Shown: positions 20,901 to 28,729 of the stretch, piece after piece
Layout of the letters: the number at the start of each line of letters is the position of its first letter
How positions within the stretch are numbered: position 1 is the stretch's first letter
Source of the DNA: Cryptosporidium bovis
Lineage: Eukaryota > Apicomplexa > Conoidasida > Eucoccidiorida > Cryptosporidiidae
DNA: 64,000 nt
NCBI GenBank assembly: GCA_009768925.2
Contig: VHIT02000012.1
Span: 372,001-436,000, forward strand
Reading direction: 5' to 3'
Program-made: the position numbers and the translations under genes
Notes under the pieces: generated by a model
Seen by the model: only the letters and a program-made list of their open reading frames with translations
What the model was told of the DNA's origin: nothing
Databases searched by the model: none

Positions 20901-23900
20901 CTGAAAGCATTTTCATAAAAGAAAATTTAAAACTGAATAATATTATAAGAGAAAATATATTTAATATTCAAAACATATTGAAAATAATATTATCCAAGGA
21001 AGATGACAAAATAAGATTAAATCCTTTATTAAAAAAAATAGTACATATCTTGGTTGATACCAATCTCGATGATACCTTTTTCATCAACACTAATAATGGT
21101 AATGTAATTATCTGTAATATCTGTTCGATGATTTTTTATTGTAAAGATTTTACTGATTTAGAAGGATTAGCGTTTGAAAGGGAATTATGTACTTCTTCTT
21201 TTAATTTTACATGCTCTGGTTGTAGGTCCAAAGTTTTAAATATGGATAACTTGTATGGTCCATTCCCACCTGTATTAAATACGTTGATATCAACTTCCCA
21301 ATTCAGAATTAAATTTTCAAAAGATATCCATTTGATAGCAAGCTTAATTTTGAACCTTTTATTCAGTTCAGTAGCAAATACTGTAAAATTGGTTTTACAT
21401 GAATCTGACATTGCGAAACTAAGGAAAGATATTGTAAAAAAATACTTGAAGTCAAAATATTCAATTACAACAGCAGATAATATCAGAAGGTCATCATTGA
21501 TACAATGGTATCTATATTATATTCAACAGAATAGAGTCTTCGATTTTTCTAAAATAGCACGAGAATATCTTCAGTGCTTTTACAAGGAGCAAATCGGGAA
21601 AGAGATTGAAGAATTAATTGTCAAAAATACTTTGTCTTTAATAGTAAATTCAATAGAGAATATGGTTCTATCAAATAAATATGAAGCTGATAATTTTATA
21701 AATAATGCTTTTCATGATACCGAATTTATAAATAGATTGAATTCATATTTGATACTTTTCATAAAAGAAAATCAAACTATGGAAAAAATGGACACTAATT
21801 TTTTAAATTATCAGTCATTTATAGACGTTAAAACGTTTACAGACATTGAAAACTCATTCAGAGATTTTTATTCAAATTACCATTTATTTAACAAGTGCGA
21901 CCACGAACAACTAGAAACAAAAAAACTAAAAAATGAGATAATGAATGGTTTGTCACTCATAAAAAACCAAATAATGATAGAATATAAAAATATTAATGCG
22001 AATTCAATATTTACAATATTGTATTACCTCATATTACATTACATCAAAAAAGAATCTACTTCTGGTGATTTATGTCACTATTGTGGTATTACATCGAATA
22101 TTTTACTTGGTGATTTGCTCACAAGCACCAAAATAAATAACATTAAGATCCACAAAGAATGCATTTTGTGGTCTCTTCCATTTTCATTGGAACCAATATT
22201 AAACAACATTGGAATGGGTTACGAGTCTAAATTTGATGTTAAAGAAAAAAAGGACACATATATTCCAAAATTTAGTACATTTGGAAAAGTTTCCTGGCCA
22301 GTAGTAAGGAACCCAATATTGATTGATACCAACGACGTAATGATAACATTAAATGATATGAATATTTTAAAATGTGAATTATGTAGTATATTTGGGGCAA
22401 CAATTAAGTGCTCAGGGAATGACACGTGCTATAAATATTATCATCTTGATTGCTTATTTAATCACTATTTTAAAAGTCAGGTGGAAAATTACTTCAATTT
22501 TTCAAGCAGCTACATAACATTGGAAGCTCCTGAAAATAGTATTAATAGTGTCAACATTAGGATGAAATATAGACGTGTTTGGTGTGAAGAGTGTTGGCCT
22601 ATTTACAAAAAAATTATTGAACCGAAACCTGATATTACAGAGGGATTAACAGGAGGGATAATGCATAATTTTTCAAAATTATTATTCATTGATATTAGAT
22701 TTATTAATGAACCTCAAATTCTTGAAGCCTCTCCAACCATCCATATAGATGAAGAGGCCACTTGTGATTTTCTAGGAAACCTCATTAACAAGCTAGACAA
22801 AATGGCACCGAGTAACAGTTCTATAAGCAGACTAAAATCATTTTTGCAGAAAATAGCAGATTCAAATACTATTAAAGAACCTTTTGTTTCAAATAATTCT
22901 GTCGTTGTTTTAAACTCTGGTGAAATAGTAGATGAAAAGAATATAGTACAATGCAATGGTGAGATCTTGTTTGTTCCGAACAATTACAGTTCAATAAGAA
23001 TTTGGAGGAGTCCAATTATTTTCAACAATATATTTTGTATTAATCAGGATTTTACAGTTTTTCATTGTTCTATAACTAATTACGGATCATCAATTGAATT
23101 TCAGATAGATTGGGTTCCTGATCAAAGATTCAAGGATAGTATAATCAGATTTTTAAAATTGAAAAATGAATACAATGAAAGCGAAATGTATTTTAACGCT
23201 GGTGAAAATTTAAAGGGAATATTTTTATTTAAGATCCCATTGCTACGTGGTTGTAATATCGAGAGGTTATATTCTAGTTTCTTAAAATTAATGAGAATCA
23301 ATAGTGGAAGTAGTAACAATGAAATGAATTATCTAATCTGTCCAAAATCCCTTATTTATTCAATCGGTTCTACGGAAAACCAAACACTTTTCAATGATAC
23401 CATTTTTAGTGATGGTAAATGTGACAGCTATTATGCTTACTTATTTTTTGGAGTTAGAGAAGAATTTATATATAAAAACTTAAAGGCAAAAATGTATAAA
23501 TTTTACTTGAATAAATTCATTTCAATTATTTATTGCTCAAATTTTGCAATTGATATTTTACACCCAGAAATTTGGACATCACATAGGCACCGTAACTTTG
23601 ATTTAAAAAACCAGAGAAATCTGGTATATGAATACTCTCTTTTGGGTAGAAATGAAAGTAAAAAGGTTGAAATAGATAGGGAAAAATTTGCCATAATTTT
23701 TGAAAATGAAAATATTGACCTGGAAAATTCAGAAATTATGAATATAACATCTAGTCACAGTCAGGACACCAGAAAGAAAAAATTAAAGGTGGAAGACATG
23801 GCACCGTCAATGCTATACCGTTATTTAGATTCATTTCCATATGATAAAAGATTGGAAATCAAAAAATCTAGTATCCATGGGTACGGGTTGTTCGCAAAAG

Positions 23901-24283
23901 AAACAATTAATCCTGGAGAACCGATTATTGAATATGTAGGTGAACTCATTAGGAATAGTATCGCAGATAAGAGGGAAAATTCTTATAATTCAGAAGACAA
24001 CTGGGATGGTTCCTGTTATATGTTTAGGTTAGATGAAACTCGCGTTATTGATGCAACAAATATCGGGAATCATGCAAGATTCATGAATCACAGTTGTGAT
24101 CCAAATTCGTTGTGTAAAGTTATAAATATTGACTCAGATAACAAACACATTGTTGTGTTCTCAAAAAAGTTAATTGAAAAAGACGAAGAAATTACTTATG
24201 ACTATCAATTCAATGTTGAAGAAGCGTCTGAAAAGATATTATGTCATTGTGGTTCCAACAATTGCCTTGGTAGGATGAATTAG
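17984..24283 (+). CDS. KMT2/SET1-type histone H3K4 methyltransferase with PHD fingers and bromodomain
   Basis: A 2099-residue nuclear chromatin regulator. An ATG at 17984 is chosen; the frame extends to a GTG at 17933. Domains by approximate residue: Cys-rich zinc finger 222-250; PHD cluster 434-604 (CSICGICFHGCC, CDICSFWVHYEC); divergent bromodomain 609-708; further PHD-type fingers 830-890, 960-970 and 1044-1080; extended PHD-like modules 1364-1390 and 1463-1540 (CYKYYHLDCL); FYRN-like SSIRIWRS near 1665; SET 1956-2070 with IHGYGLFA, ARFMNHSCDPN and EITYDYQF; post-SET CHCGSNNCLGRMN at the very end. This order is that of trithorax/MLL proteins, so H3K4 methylation is the expected activity. 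The AdoMet and catalytic motifs look intact. It ends 31 nt from a convergent gene. Confidence 0.92.
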   Translation: MTNKNLKKLNRKNNCCKDGRTNTRECGKKRKKYVSETSDIGKSPCLNYSTKSGKDEGLMDIFVSKSYTEKTLIKLNPVIVKNQRDGFKYIGVRCRVAVSMNKIRKSENNLCSSFNWVEGVIKYWDPKFKLFFIHFILAPSINTYSDSNIPMHEWKHLVTQYNSPPAESAIHDLKLSPYALDRGWFSANPSTLKYYGDNLIIVPTPKTKKKCKEYKQNIFVCAKCNSEIVNDSFVSCSICKDIYHCECKTVNENSIQDLKDNRTKCIRKYCNLTESKLIEIAKDHCNYLREMKKKLNNSLPSSSFEALNVMKTELNETQIPFDLVNIEEIERIIPLEAKKIIMENYNLPHAIIRKMLSKLPNKIGISIGDHQIKLLCRNYRYNKRNNSRYTVDQAIKDDIDQTKVTIGSGHFSPKNNLTDSENTIKEANETEFRCRDCMTCIYCNNSLLNEIPILLKPNELPNRSILYTQIPTKIQDFVVCSICGICFHGCCANLFIPPLLLGGDYFKCSNCCICLHCGYRDAEFIDCTSWDSTFTTCIRCCKGLEKGQFCSICKKVWSFSWEGQWLKCDICSFWVHYECDQELDKPMEYYSKNSNSYSCPVCRSQDNKVKFQRILDNITFLDKNKDFSLIPPPTYHNYWKVVKTPIDMVTIQRKLDDNHYETNKFLFIEDIYRMIHNAQISHMPNHRIYRSALNILKKTNKLYKMLFGGDSLDSFYKNISSNHDSITLSLREVTTKFLNGGIDDSKICTLNNDFFNDKWHISTKSEQSMDDFIRTNIIDKFNFLFSEREIHLNECRTKQLFKLHDCHELNKILIDLFKSSNRTFNNFNAICTKCGEQVDEAFVANNGENQCNSCTRCSHCKIFMSRQSIPTVSCSACNKKIHYSCLWQESSNNKNSHFKTVKKNILKTCGINNKDIEDNKDFECLWKLYSSFASPNKSTALINTPLTAISGRGYYQYISADIYICNECDKNVTESIFIKENLKLNNIIRENIFNIQNILKIILSKEDDKIRLNPLLKKIVHILVDTNLDDTFFINTNNGNVIICNICSMIFYCKDFTDLEGLAFERELCTSSFNFTCSGCRSKVLNMDNLYGPFPPVLNTLISTSQFRIKFSKDIHLIASLILNLLFSSVANTVKLVLHESDIAKLRKDIVKKYLKSKYSITTADNIRRSSLIQWYLYYIQQNRVFDFSKIAREYLQCFYKEQIGKEIEELIVKNTLSLIVNSIENMVLSNKYEADNFINNAFHDTEFINRLNSYLILFIKENQTMEKMDTNFLNYQSFIDVKTFTDIENSFRDFYSNYHLFNKCDHEQLETKKLKNEIMNGLSLIKNQIMIEYKNINANSIFTILYYLILHYIKKESTSGDLCHYCGITSNILLGDLLTSTKINNIKIHKECILWSLPFSLEPILNNIGMGYESKFDVKEKKDTYIPKFSTFGKVSWPVVRNPILIDTNDVMITLNDMNILKCELCSIFGATIKCSGNDTCYKYYHLDCLFNHYFKSQVENYFNFSSSYITLEAPENSINSVNIRMKYRRVWCEECWPIYKKIIEPKPDITEGLTGGIMHNFSKLLFIDIRFINEPQILEASPTIHIDEEATCDFLGNLINKLDKMAPSNSSISRLKSFLQKIADSNTIKEPFVSNNSVVVLNSGEIVDEKNIVQCNGEILFVPNNYSSIRIWRSPIIFNNIFCINQDFTVFHCSITNYGSSIEFQIDWVPDQRFKDSIIRFLKLKNEYNESEMYFNAGENLKGIFLFKIPLLRGCNIERLYSSFLKLMRINSGSSNNEMNYLICPKSLIYSIGSTENQTLFNDTIFSDGKCDSYYAYLFFGVREEFIYKNLKAKMYKFYLNKFISIIYCSNFAIDILHPEIWTSHRHRNFDLKNQRNLVYEYSLLGRNESKKVEIDREKFAIIFENENIDLENSEIMNITSSHSQDTRKKKLKVEDMAPSMLYRYLDSFPYDKRLEIKKSSIHGYGLFAKETINPGEPIIEYVGELIRNSIADKRENSYNSEDNWDGSCYMFRLDETRVIDATNIGNHARFMNHSCDPNSLCKVINIDSDNKHIVVFSKKLIEKDEEITYDYQFNVEEASEKILCHCGSNNCLGRMN

Positions 24284-24314
24284 TACGAACAGAAAAAAAT
24301 AGAGTATTTACCTT

Positions 24315-25217
24315 CTAGAGTTTATTAGTATTCATATTTTCCTTTATCTCATTTCCTATCGATATGTTTCTATAACTTTCTAGCAACCTTTGATGTTTTT
24401 CTTTATTTTTCTTATCATCTATCATTGCTCCCGCATTTATTACAGTTCCAGATTTCCTAAATAAATTCTGTTCGATTTTACCATAGATAATGGGCTCAGA
24501 TTTATGTGAAATATATGAATTACTATCTTCAGAAGATTCTTTGTCACTATCACTAGACTCTCTTTCCAAGTTATTCAATTCACCAGTTTGGAAATTCTGG
24601 TTTGCGAAATCTATTGAGCATCTGCCTAAATTTTCTTCAGATGATTCAATCTTTATGCTATTAATTCCTAAATTAGCTCCTTTATTGCTACAATCACCGT
24701 GTAATAAATCTCCTTTAAACGTTTTTAACCTTTCAATTTCCTCACTCTCTTCCATTCTGACCTTTTCAAAGACAAGGTCAACTACTTTGATTTTCTCTCT
24801 GATTAATTCACCTAGTTTGCTAAAACTAATAAAAGAATCAAATCCATTACAAATATAATTATTCACTAACTCCTTTATCTTAAGCAACTCATTAATCAAT
24901 AGCTGTTTATCAAGTTTAAGACCTTTCTTTAAAACTTCGCTTTCATCCACTATTCCTGAAATACCTAAAAGAGTTTTAAGTAAATTAGAATTGACTTCTT
25001 CAACAAGCTCCCTAATTTTAATAAATTCATTAATAATTCTTTTTGTATATAAATTGCGATTTTCTGGATCGTAACTCAAAAATTCACCCTTCTTATAAAC
25101 GTAATAATTACTTGAATTAAAATTTGGTGATCCATTTTGTCCTTTTTCTGTAAAATATTCATCCCCATTTACTAGTATTAAGTATTCATCCTCAGAATGG
25201 AGTTCACAATTTGACAT
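24315..25217 (-). CDS. Hypothetical acidic helical protein, 300 aa
   Basis: I do not recognise this protein. Residues 1-55 contain short beta-like stretches (EYLILVNGDEYF, YYVYKKGEFL). Residues 58-165 are strongly helical and contain an internal similarity: INEFIKIRELVEEVN at 62-76 and INELLKIKELVNNYI at 108-122. From 170 on the chain is acidic, Ser-rich and probably disordered (SSDSDKESSEDSNS). There is no signal peptide or membrane helix. The start is the ATG at 25217. It is convergent with the KMT2 gene, 31 nt apart, and divergent from the 25502 gene. Confidence 0.7.
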   Translation of the reverse strand: MSNCELHSEDEYLILVNGDEYFTEKGQNGSPNFNSSNYYVYKKGEFLSYDPENRNLYTKRIINEFIKIRELVEEVNSNLLKTLLGISGIVDESEVLKKGLKLDKQLLINELLKIKELVNNYICNGFDSFISFSKLGELIREKIKVVDLVFEKVRMEESEEIERLKTFKGDLLHGDCSNKGANLGINSIKIESSEENLGRCSIDFANQNFQTGELNNLERESSDSDKESSEDSNSYISHKSEPIIYGKIEQNLFRKSGTVINAGAMIDDKKNKEKHQRLLESYRNISIGNEIKENMNTNKL

Positions 25218-25501
25218 GTTTCATAAATTTGATGTATAAACACAAATCAAAACCTTTATTAGCTGTATTATTTAAAATAATTTATTTTTCGTTATATATA
25301 TACTTTTGGGCTTTTAATAAAAGGTATTTTTTAGACGTACAACCAAATAATTGTTCCATATTCGTCCACATTAAAATAATTGACAATGCGTCAAAAAAAG
25401 ATTTAATAGTTTCGCTTCCCTGTTTATTTGCCTTTAAGCTATTATATATGTTTGCAAATACCAAACTTTGAAATGTTCGAATAACTTGTTGGCAATATTG
25501 A

Positions 25502-26362
25502 ATGAATTTTTTTTATGAATTTCTGGGGACAAGTCTCGAATATTTTGGATTAAAAAAGTTTTATCCAGAAGGATTTGAAAATACTCATAAAACATCTGAT
25601 GGAACTTCTGATTTTCAAATAGTTGATGGATTCAATATTGTTGAGTGCGAATCCTTTTTACTCATTTCTGATGATAAATTATTTTCAGACCAAAAGATAT
25701 ATATATCCCATCCCGAGGACAAGGAATGCAGAAATAAAGATATCAATGAACTGAATTCAATCAATTTAGACTATAAATGTTCAAACAAGAAAAAAACTAT
25801 TCAATTTAGGGGATTGAAATTGAATAATCAATCTGAGAGTTTAATTGCAAAAGCAGCTACTGCTAAACTCGAAAAAACTGATAATATTGATGTTTTAATT
25901 AACGATAAATATGACGAAGATAAATCAAATCCTACTTTAAAATTCTCAAATGGAGAAAACCCCGGCAATTTGTGCATGACTCCTCGAGTGAAAGACAAAA
26001 AGCCATTTCAGATTTATAAAAATGAAAAAATGTACTTTACCCCAGAGAAATACAAATTAGAAAACAAAATTATTCTTGGAAAAGACTTCAGCAAATCCGA
26101 AATCTTACTTTTACTAAGAATAGAAAGGAAAAAACTTGCTTTACTGGAAGGCCAGCTTAGAAAAGACCTAGATTCTCTAGAAAAAAGTAAATATGATAAG
26201 CCAAGCAAAGTTATTGATGAAAGTATAATAAATAGTAATTTAATTAACTGTCCTGCACAGCTATACTTCGTTAAACACAGAATTGATAATACCAAAGAAA
26301 TCATTGAAAGTATGGAAAAAGACATAGCAATATTAGAAGAAAAAATTTCTGAAACATATTAA
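25502..26362 (+). CDS. Hypothetical protein with C-terminal coiled coil, 286 aa
   Basis: Unrecognised. The N-terminal 60 residues contain hydrophobic, possibly folded segments (FFYEFLGTSLEYFGLKKFYP, DFQIVDGFNIVECESFLL). A charged, probably disordered middle follows, and residues 195-286 form two coiled-coil segments (SEILLLLRIERKKLALLEGQ and TKEIIESMEKDIAILEEKI). The TFTP-like motif YFTPEKYKLENKIILGKDFSKSE is not one I can assign (given here only by its short parts YFTPEK and LGKDFS). The stop codon overlaps that of the convergent 26359-27447 gene in a shared TTAA at 26359-26362. Confidence 0.7.
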   Translation: MNFFYEFLGTSLEYFGLKKFYPEGFENTHKTSDGTSDFQIVDGFNIVECESFLLISDDKLFSDQKIYISHPEDKECRNKDINELNSINLDYKCSNKKKTIQFRGLKLNNQSESLIAKAATAKLEKTDNIDVLINDKYDEDKSNPTLKFSNGENPGNLCMTPRVKDKKPFQIYKNEKMYFTPEKYKLENKIILGKDFSKSEILLLLRIERKKLALLEGQLRKDLDSLEKSKYDKPSKVIDESIINSNLINCPAQLYFVKHRIDNTKEIIESMEKDIAILEEKISETY

Positions 26363-27447
26363 GTAGGTCCGAAAATATACGTTATTATACAGTAGGTAAC
26401 TTCTTTAAGTGAATTGTTTTTAAATGAACATTTGTTCTTATATAAATCAATAAGAAGTAGTTTGTCAGATGATAATTCCATTTCAACCGATTTATTTGTT
26501 TCAAAACTTGTGCATGTAACCATAGTCATTTCACTGCATGGGAAGTAAATAATACAAATTTGACTCCCTGGAATAAAATGTTCTGTGCCATTTTGAATAA
26601 TTAACCCGACTTTTGATGGCTCTAAAGATACTATATGCAGGTAATTAGGTAAAGTGTTTAAATTTCGATTAAGCTTTCCATTTATTTCAAACGGTATTTG
26701 CTTAATACTTTCTAAATAATACAACAATTCATCATCGATTTCATTACTTTCCAACATAATAAACCTGAAATTTTTTTCTGAACCCAAGTTATTTATAAAC
26801 AATCCTTGGTAATCTCTCTTTTTGACCTCGTGATAAATATTTCTCCTGGAGTCTTCTCCAAGCCAGCTGCAAAAAAGTGAGGCACCATATTTACAGAAAT
26901 CAGAATAAAACCAATTTGCTAGTCGAGCTTTTTTATTTTTGATGTAGTAAGGAGATGCCCACTTTGAAATATCATTAATATGGGTTCCATTATTGTCCTT
27001 AATTGTGGTTATTAATTTATCTACAAAACTAAAAATGAGAGACTCAGTGAATATACTCAACTTAAAGCCATACTCAGTCAAATTAACCTGATTACTACTA
27101 CAACTGTAATTTGAACACTTTGAGCATTTGTCTTTCAGGTTAGTGTATGCACTAAATGCTTTTTCTATTGTCTTTGGTAATAATTCAATAATTGCACTTT
27201 CAAATAAACAATTATCAATCAAATCACATAATCTATTATCAAATTTTCCAAACTTTAATATTCCCATTGAATTCTTTTCTTTTTTATTGTACTCAAGTTT
27301 GCTAAAACAATGTACTTGTCGCAATCCTGCTTTCTGGTGAAGTTTTTCTACTATTTTATCTCTTGTTTCATGTTCATTGAAAATATCAACGATCAACTTC
27401 AAAATCCTTTCCATATCACTTTCACTCCAGATTTTTCTCTCCTCCAT
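26359..27447 (-). CDS. Possible EGLN-like 2-oxoglutarate oxygenase fold lacking iron ligands
   Basis: A 362-residue protein from the ATG at 27447; the longer frame to 27540 needs a GTG start. The N-terminal half is unfamiliar, helical, with a Cys cluster (CSKCSNYSC). From about residue 185 the run of motifs parallels HIF-type prolyl hydroxylases: KYGASLFCSWLGEDSRRNIYHEV (core KYGASLF...WLGED) against KHGICVVDDFLGKE, then IDDELLYYLESI, a beta-strand series, SDKLLLIDL against DRLLFFWSD and TYCIITYIFG against RYAITVWYFD. The positions expected for HxD, the distal His and the 2OG-binding Arg hold other residues (LIIQNG, CSFKNN, T for R). If correct this is a pseudoenzyme. The assignment is by eye and tentative; the gene itself is secure. 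Confidence 0.55.
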   Translation of the reverse strand: MEERKIWSESDMERILKLIVDIFNEHETRDKIVEKLHQKAGLRQVHCFSKLEYNKKEKNSMGILKFGKFDNRLCDLIDNCLFESAIIELLPKTIEKAFSAYTNLKDKCSKCSNYSCSSNQVNLTEYGFKLSIFTESLIFSFVDKLITTIKDNNGTHINDISKWASPYYIKNKKARLANWFYSDFCKYGASLFCSWLGEDSRRNIYHEVKKRDYQGLFINNLGSEKNFRFIMLESNEIDDELLYYLESIKQIPFEINGKLNRNLNTLPNYLHIVSLEPSKVGLIIQNGTEHFIPGSQICIIYFPCSEMTMVTCTSFETNKSVEMELSSDKLLLIDLYKNKCSFKNNSLKEVTYCIITYIFGPT

Positions 27448-27554
27448 AATGAAAAAAAGTCCAAAACTGCGAATATATACAATCTTTTGTTGTATTATTT
27501 TAAAAACAAACTGATATTTATACTTGTAAAGGAAAATCACTTGTAATACCCCAG

Positions 27555-27562
27555 TTGGCGCC
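27555..27562. promoter_or_regulatory. TTGGCGCC site in a divergent promoter
   Basis: Second copy of the TTGGCGCC octamer, 108 nt from the start of the 26359-27447 gene and 112 nt from the ATG of the three-exon gene at 27675. Same position type as the 17821 copy, midway in a short divergent promoter. E2F-like role inferred. Confidence 0.45.
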
Positions 27563-27674
27563 TACCACTTCTTTGCATGTAAAGCCTAACTATTTGCAAG
27601 TTGTCAAATCATGTAAATAAATAGTAGTTATTGGTTATCAAGAACAATGATATAAACTTAAATATTAAGTAAAT

Positions 27675-28613
27675 ATGGGTAAGTTATTAATCTACTTTTG
27701 TGCTATTTTTTTCACTTTTAATATGTTTCAGAAAAACCAAATCAAAGCAACGTTACAGAGAGTTCTTCAATGTACTCTTTTTATGAAAAAAGTGACAACT
27801 CACCAATGTCTATTGAAGACCCTGATGAACCTTCTCCTTCGCCAATTAATCCCATCACTCTTAAACATACTCTTAGATTAGCATCAAGAGTTGGGATTCA
27901 AAACGTAAGTCAAAGTTAGCTTATTACAATAAATAATTCAGGTTTCTCCGTAGTCAAAGGAAACACATCTCAGAGATTTCACTAATACATCTCTTTTAAT
28001 AAATTTGGATAAAGCATTGAGTGCTGTATCCATTAACGATTTGTCTTTCTCACCAACACCAGCAAAATCCTTTTCTTCAATAAGTAATGGGTTCAATAAA
28101 AATACGAATAAAGGCGACAAAATTGAACAGTTTACTGCAGATAACTTCAAAAATAAAGATTCAAAAAGTACTAGTAAATACCTTGGAGTTAATTCAAAAT
28201 ATTATACTATACATTCAAAAAATAATTTCAAACAACATATTTCGCAGATAAAGAATATTCTGGGATATAATTTTAATAAAAATAAAATTATAAAATTAAC
28301 CGAAAATGAGTATAAAAAGGAAAAACACGAAGTTGAGGGTGAAACTTTTGATTTCACTAATTCATTCTCAAGCATTAAATCTTTCAGTTATTCCAGGTGG
28401 ATTAGAAGGGACACTATTACTGATTTTATTAATAGATATATTCCAAGGTTCCTAATTCCTGCATTTAAAGCAATTAAGAGGTTACGGATAAGATTTGCAA
28501 TACCAAAGAAAAGGATGGAAAATTCATTTCGTTCTAAGAATAACTCAAAAGTAGTAAAAAAAAATAAACTTATCAAGAAAAAAAAACCGACCGCCAAATC
28601 TTTCTTTTATTAG
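27675..28613 (+). CDS. Three-exon hypothetical basic protein, 278 aa
   Basis: A complete frame appears only after splicing: exon 1 27675-27678 (ATGG), intron 27679-27731 (53 nt, GTAAGT...TTTCAG), exon 2 27732-27904, intron 27905-27953 (49 nt, GTAAGT...CCGTAG), exon 3 27954-28613. Exons total 837 nt with a stop at the end. The protein starts MEKPNQSNVTESSS. The N-terminal third is Ser/Pro-rich, the middle is charged and the last 80 residues contain RWIRRDTITDFINRYIPRF and a very basic tail (KKNKLIKKKKPTAKSFFY), suggesting nucleic-acid or nuclear association. I know no homologue. A nearer acceptor (TTCAG at 27937-27941) would lead to a stop within four codons. Confidence 0.65.
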
Positions 28614-28705
28614 TCACTTTTTTGGAATCATTTGGAGAGCTTACGGAGTGTGCACTGTAAATTGATTTTTTGGTGTAACTCTTTAATTTACATATAGATC
28701 ACTAT

Positions 28706-28729
28706 ATGAATGTCGAATTTATTAAATAA
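28706..28729 (+). promoter_or_regulatory. Short uORF overlapping the ISWI start codon
   Basis: An ATG at 28706 opens a seven-codon frame ending in TAA at 28727-28729. The ISWI ATG at 28710 lies inside it in another frame, so ribosomes using the first ATG would terminate just past the ISWI start. Whether it is in the transcript depends on the unmapped 5' end. Confidence 0.35.
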
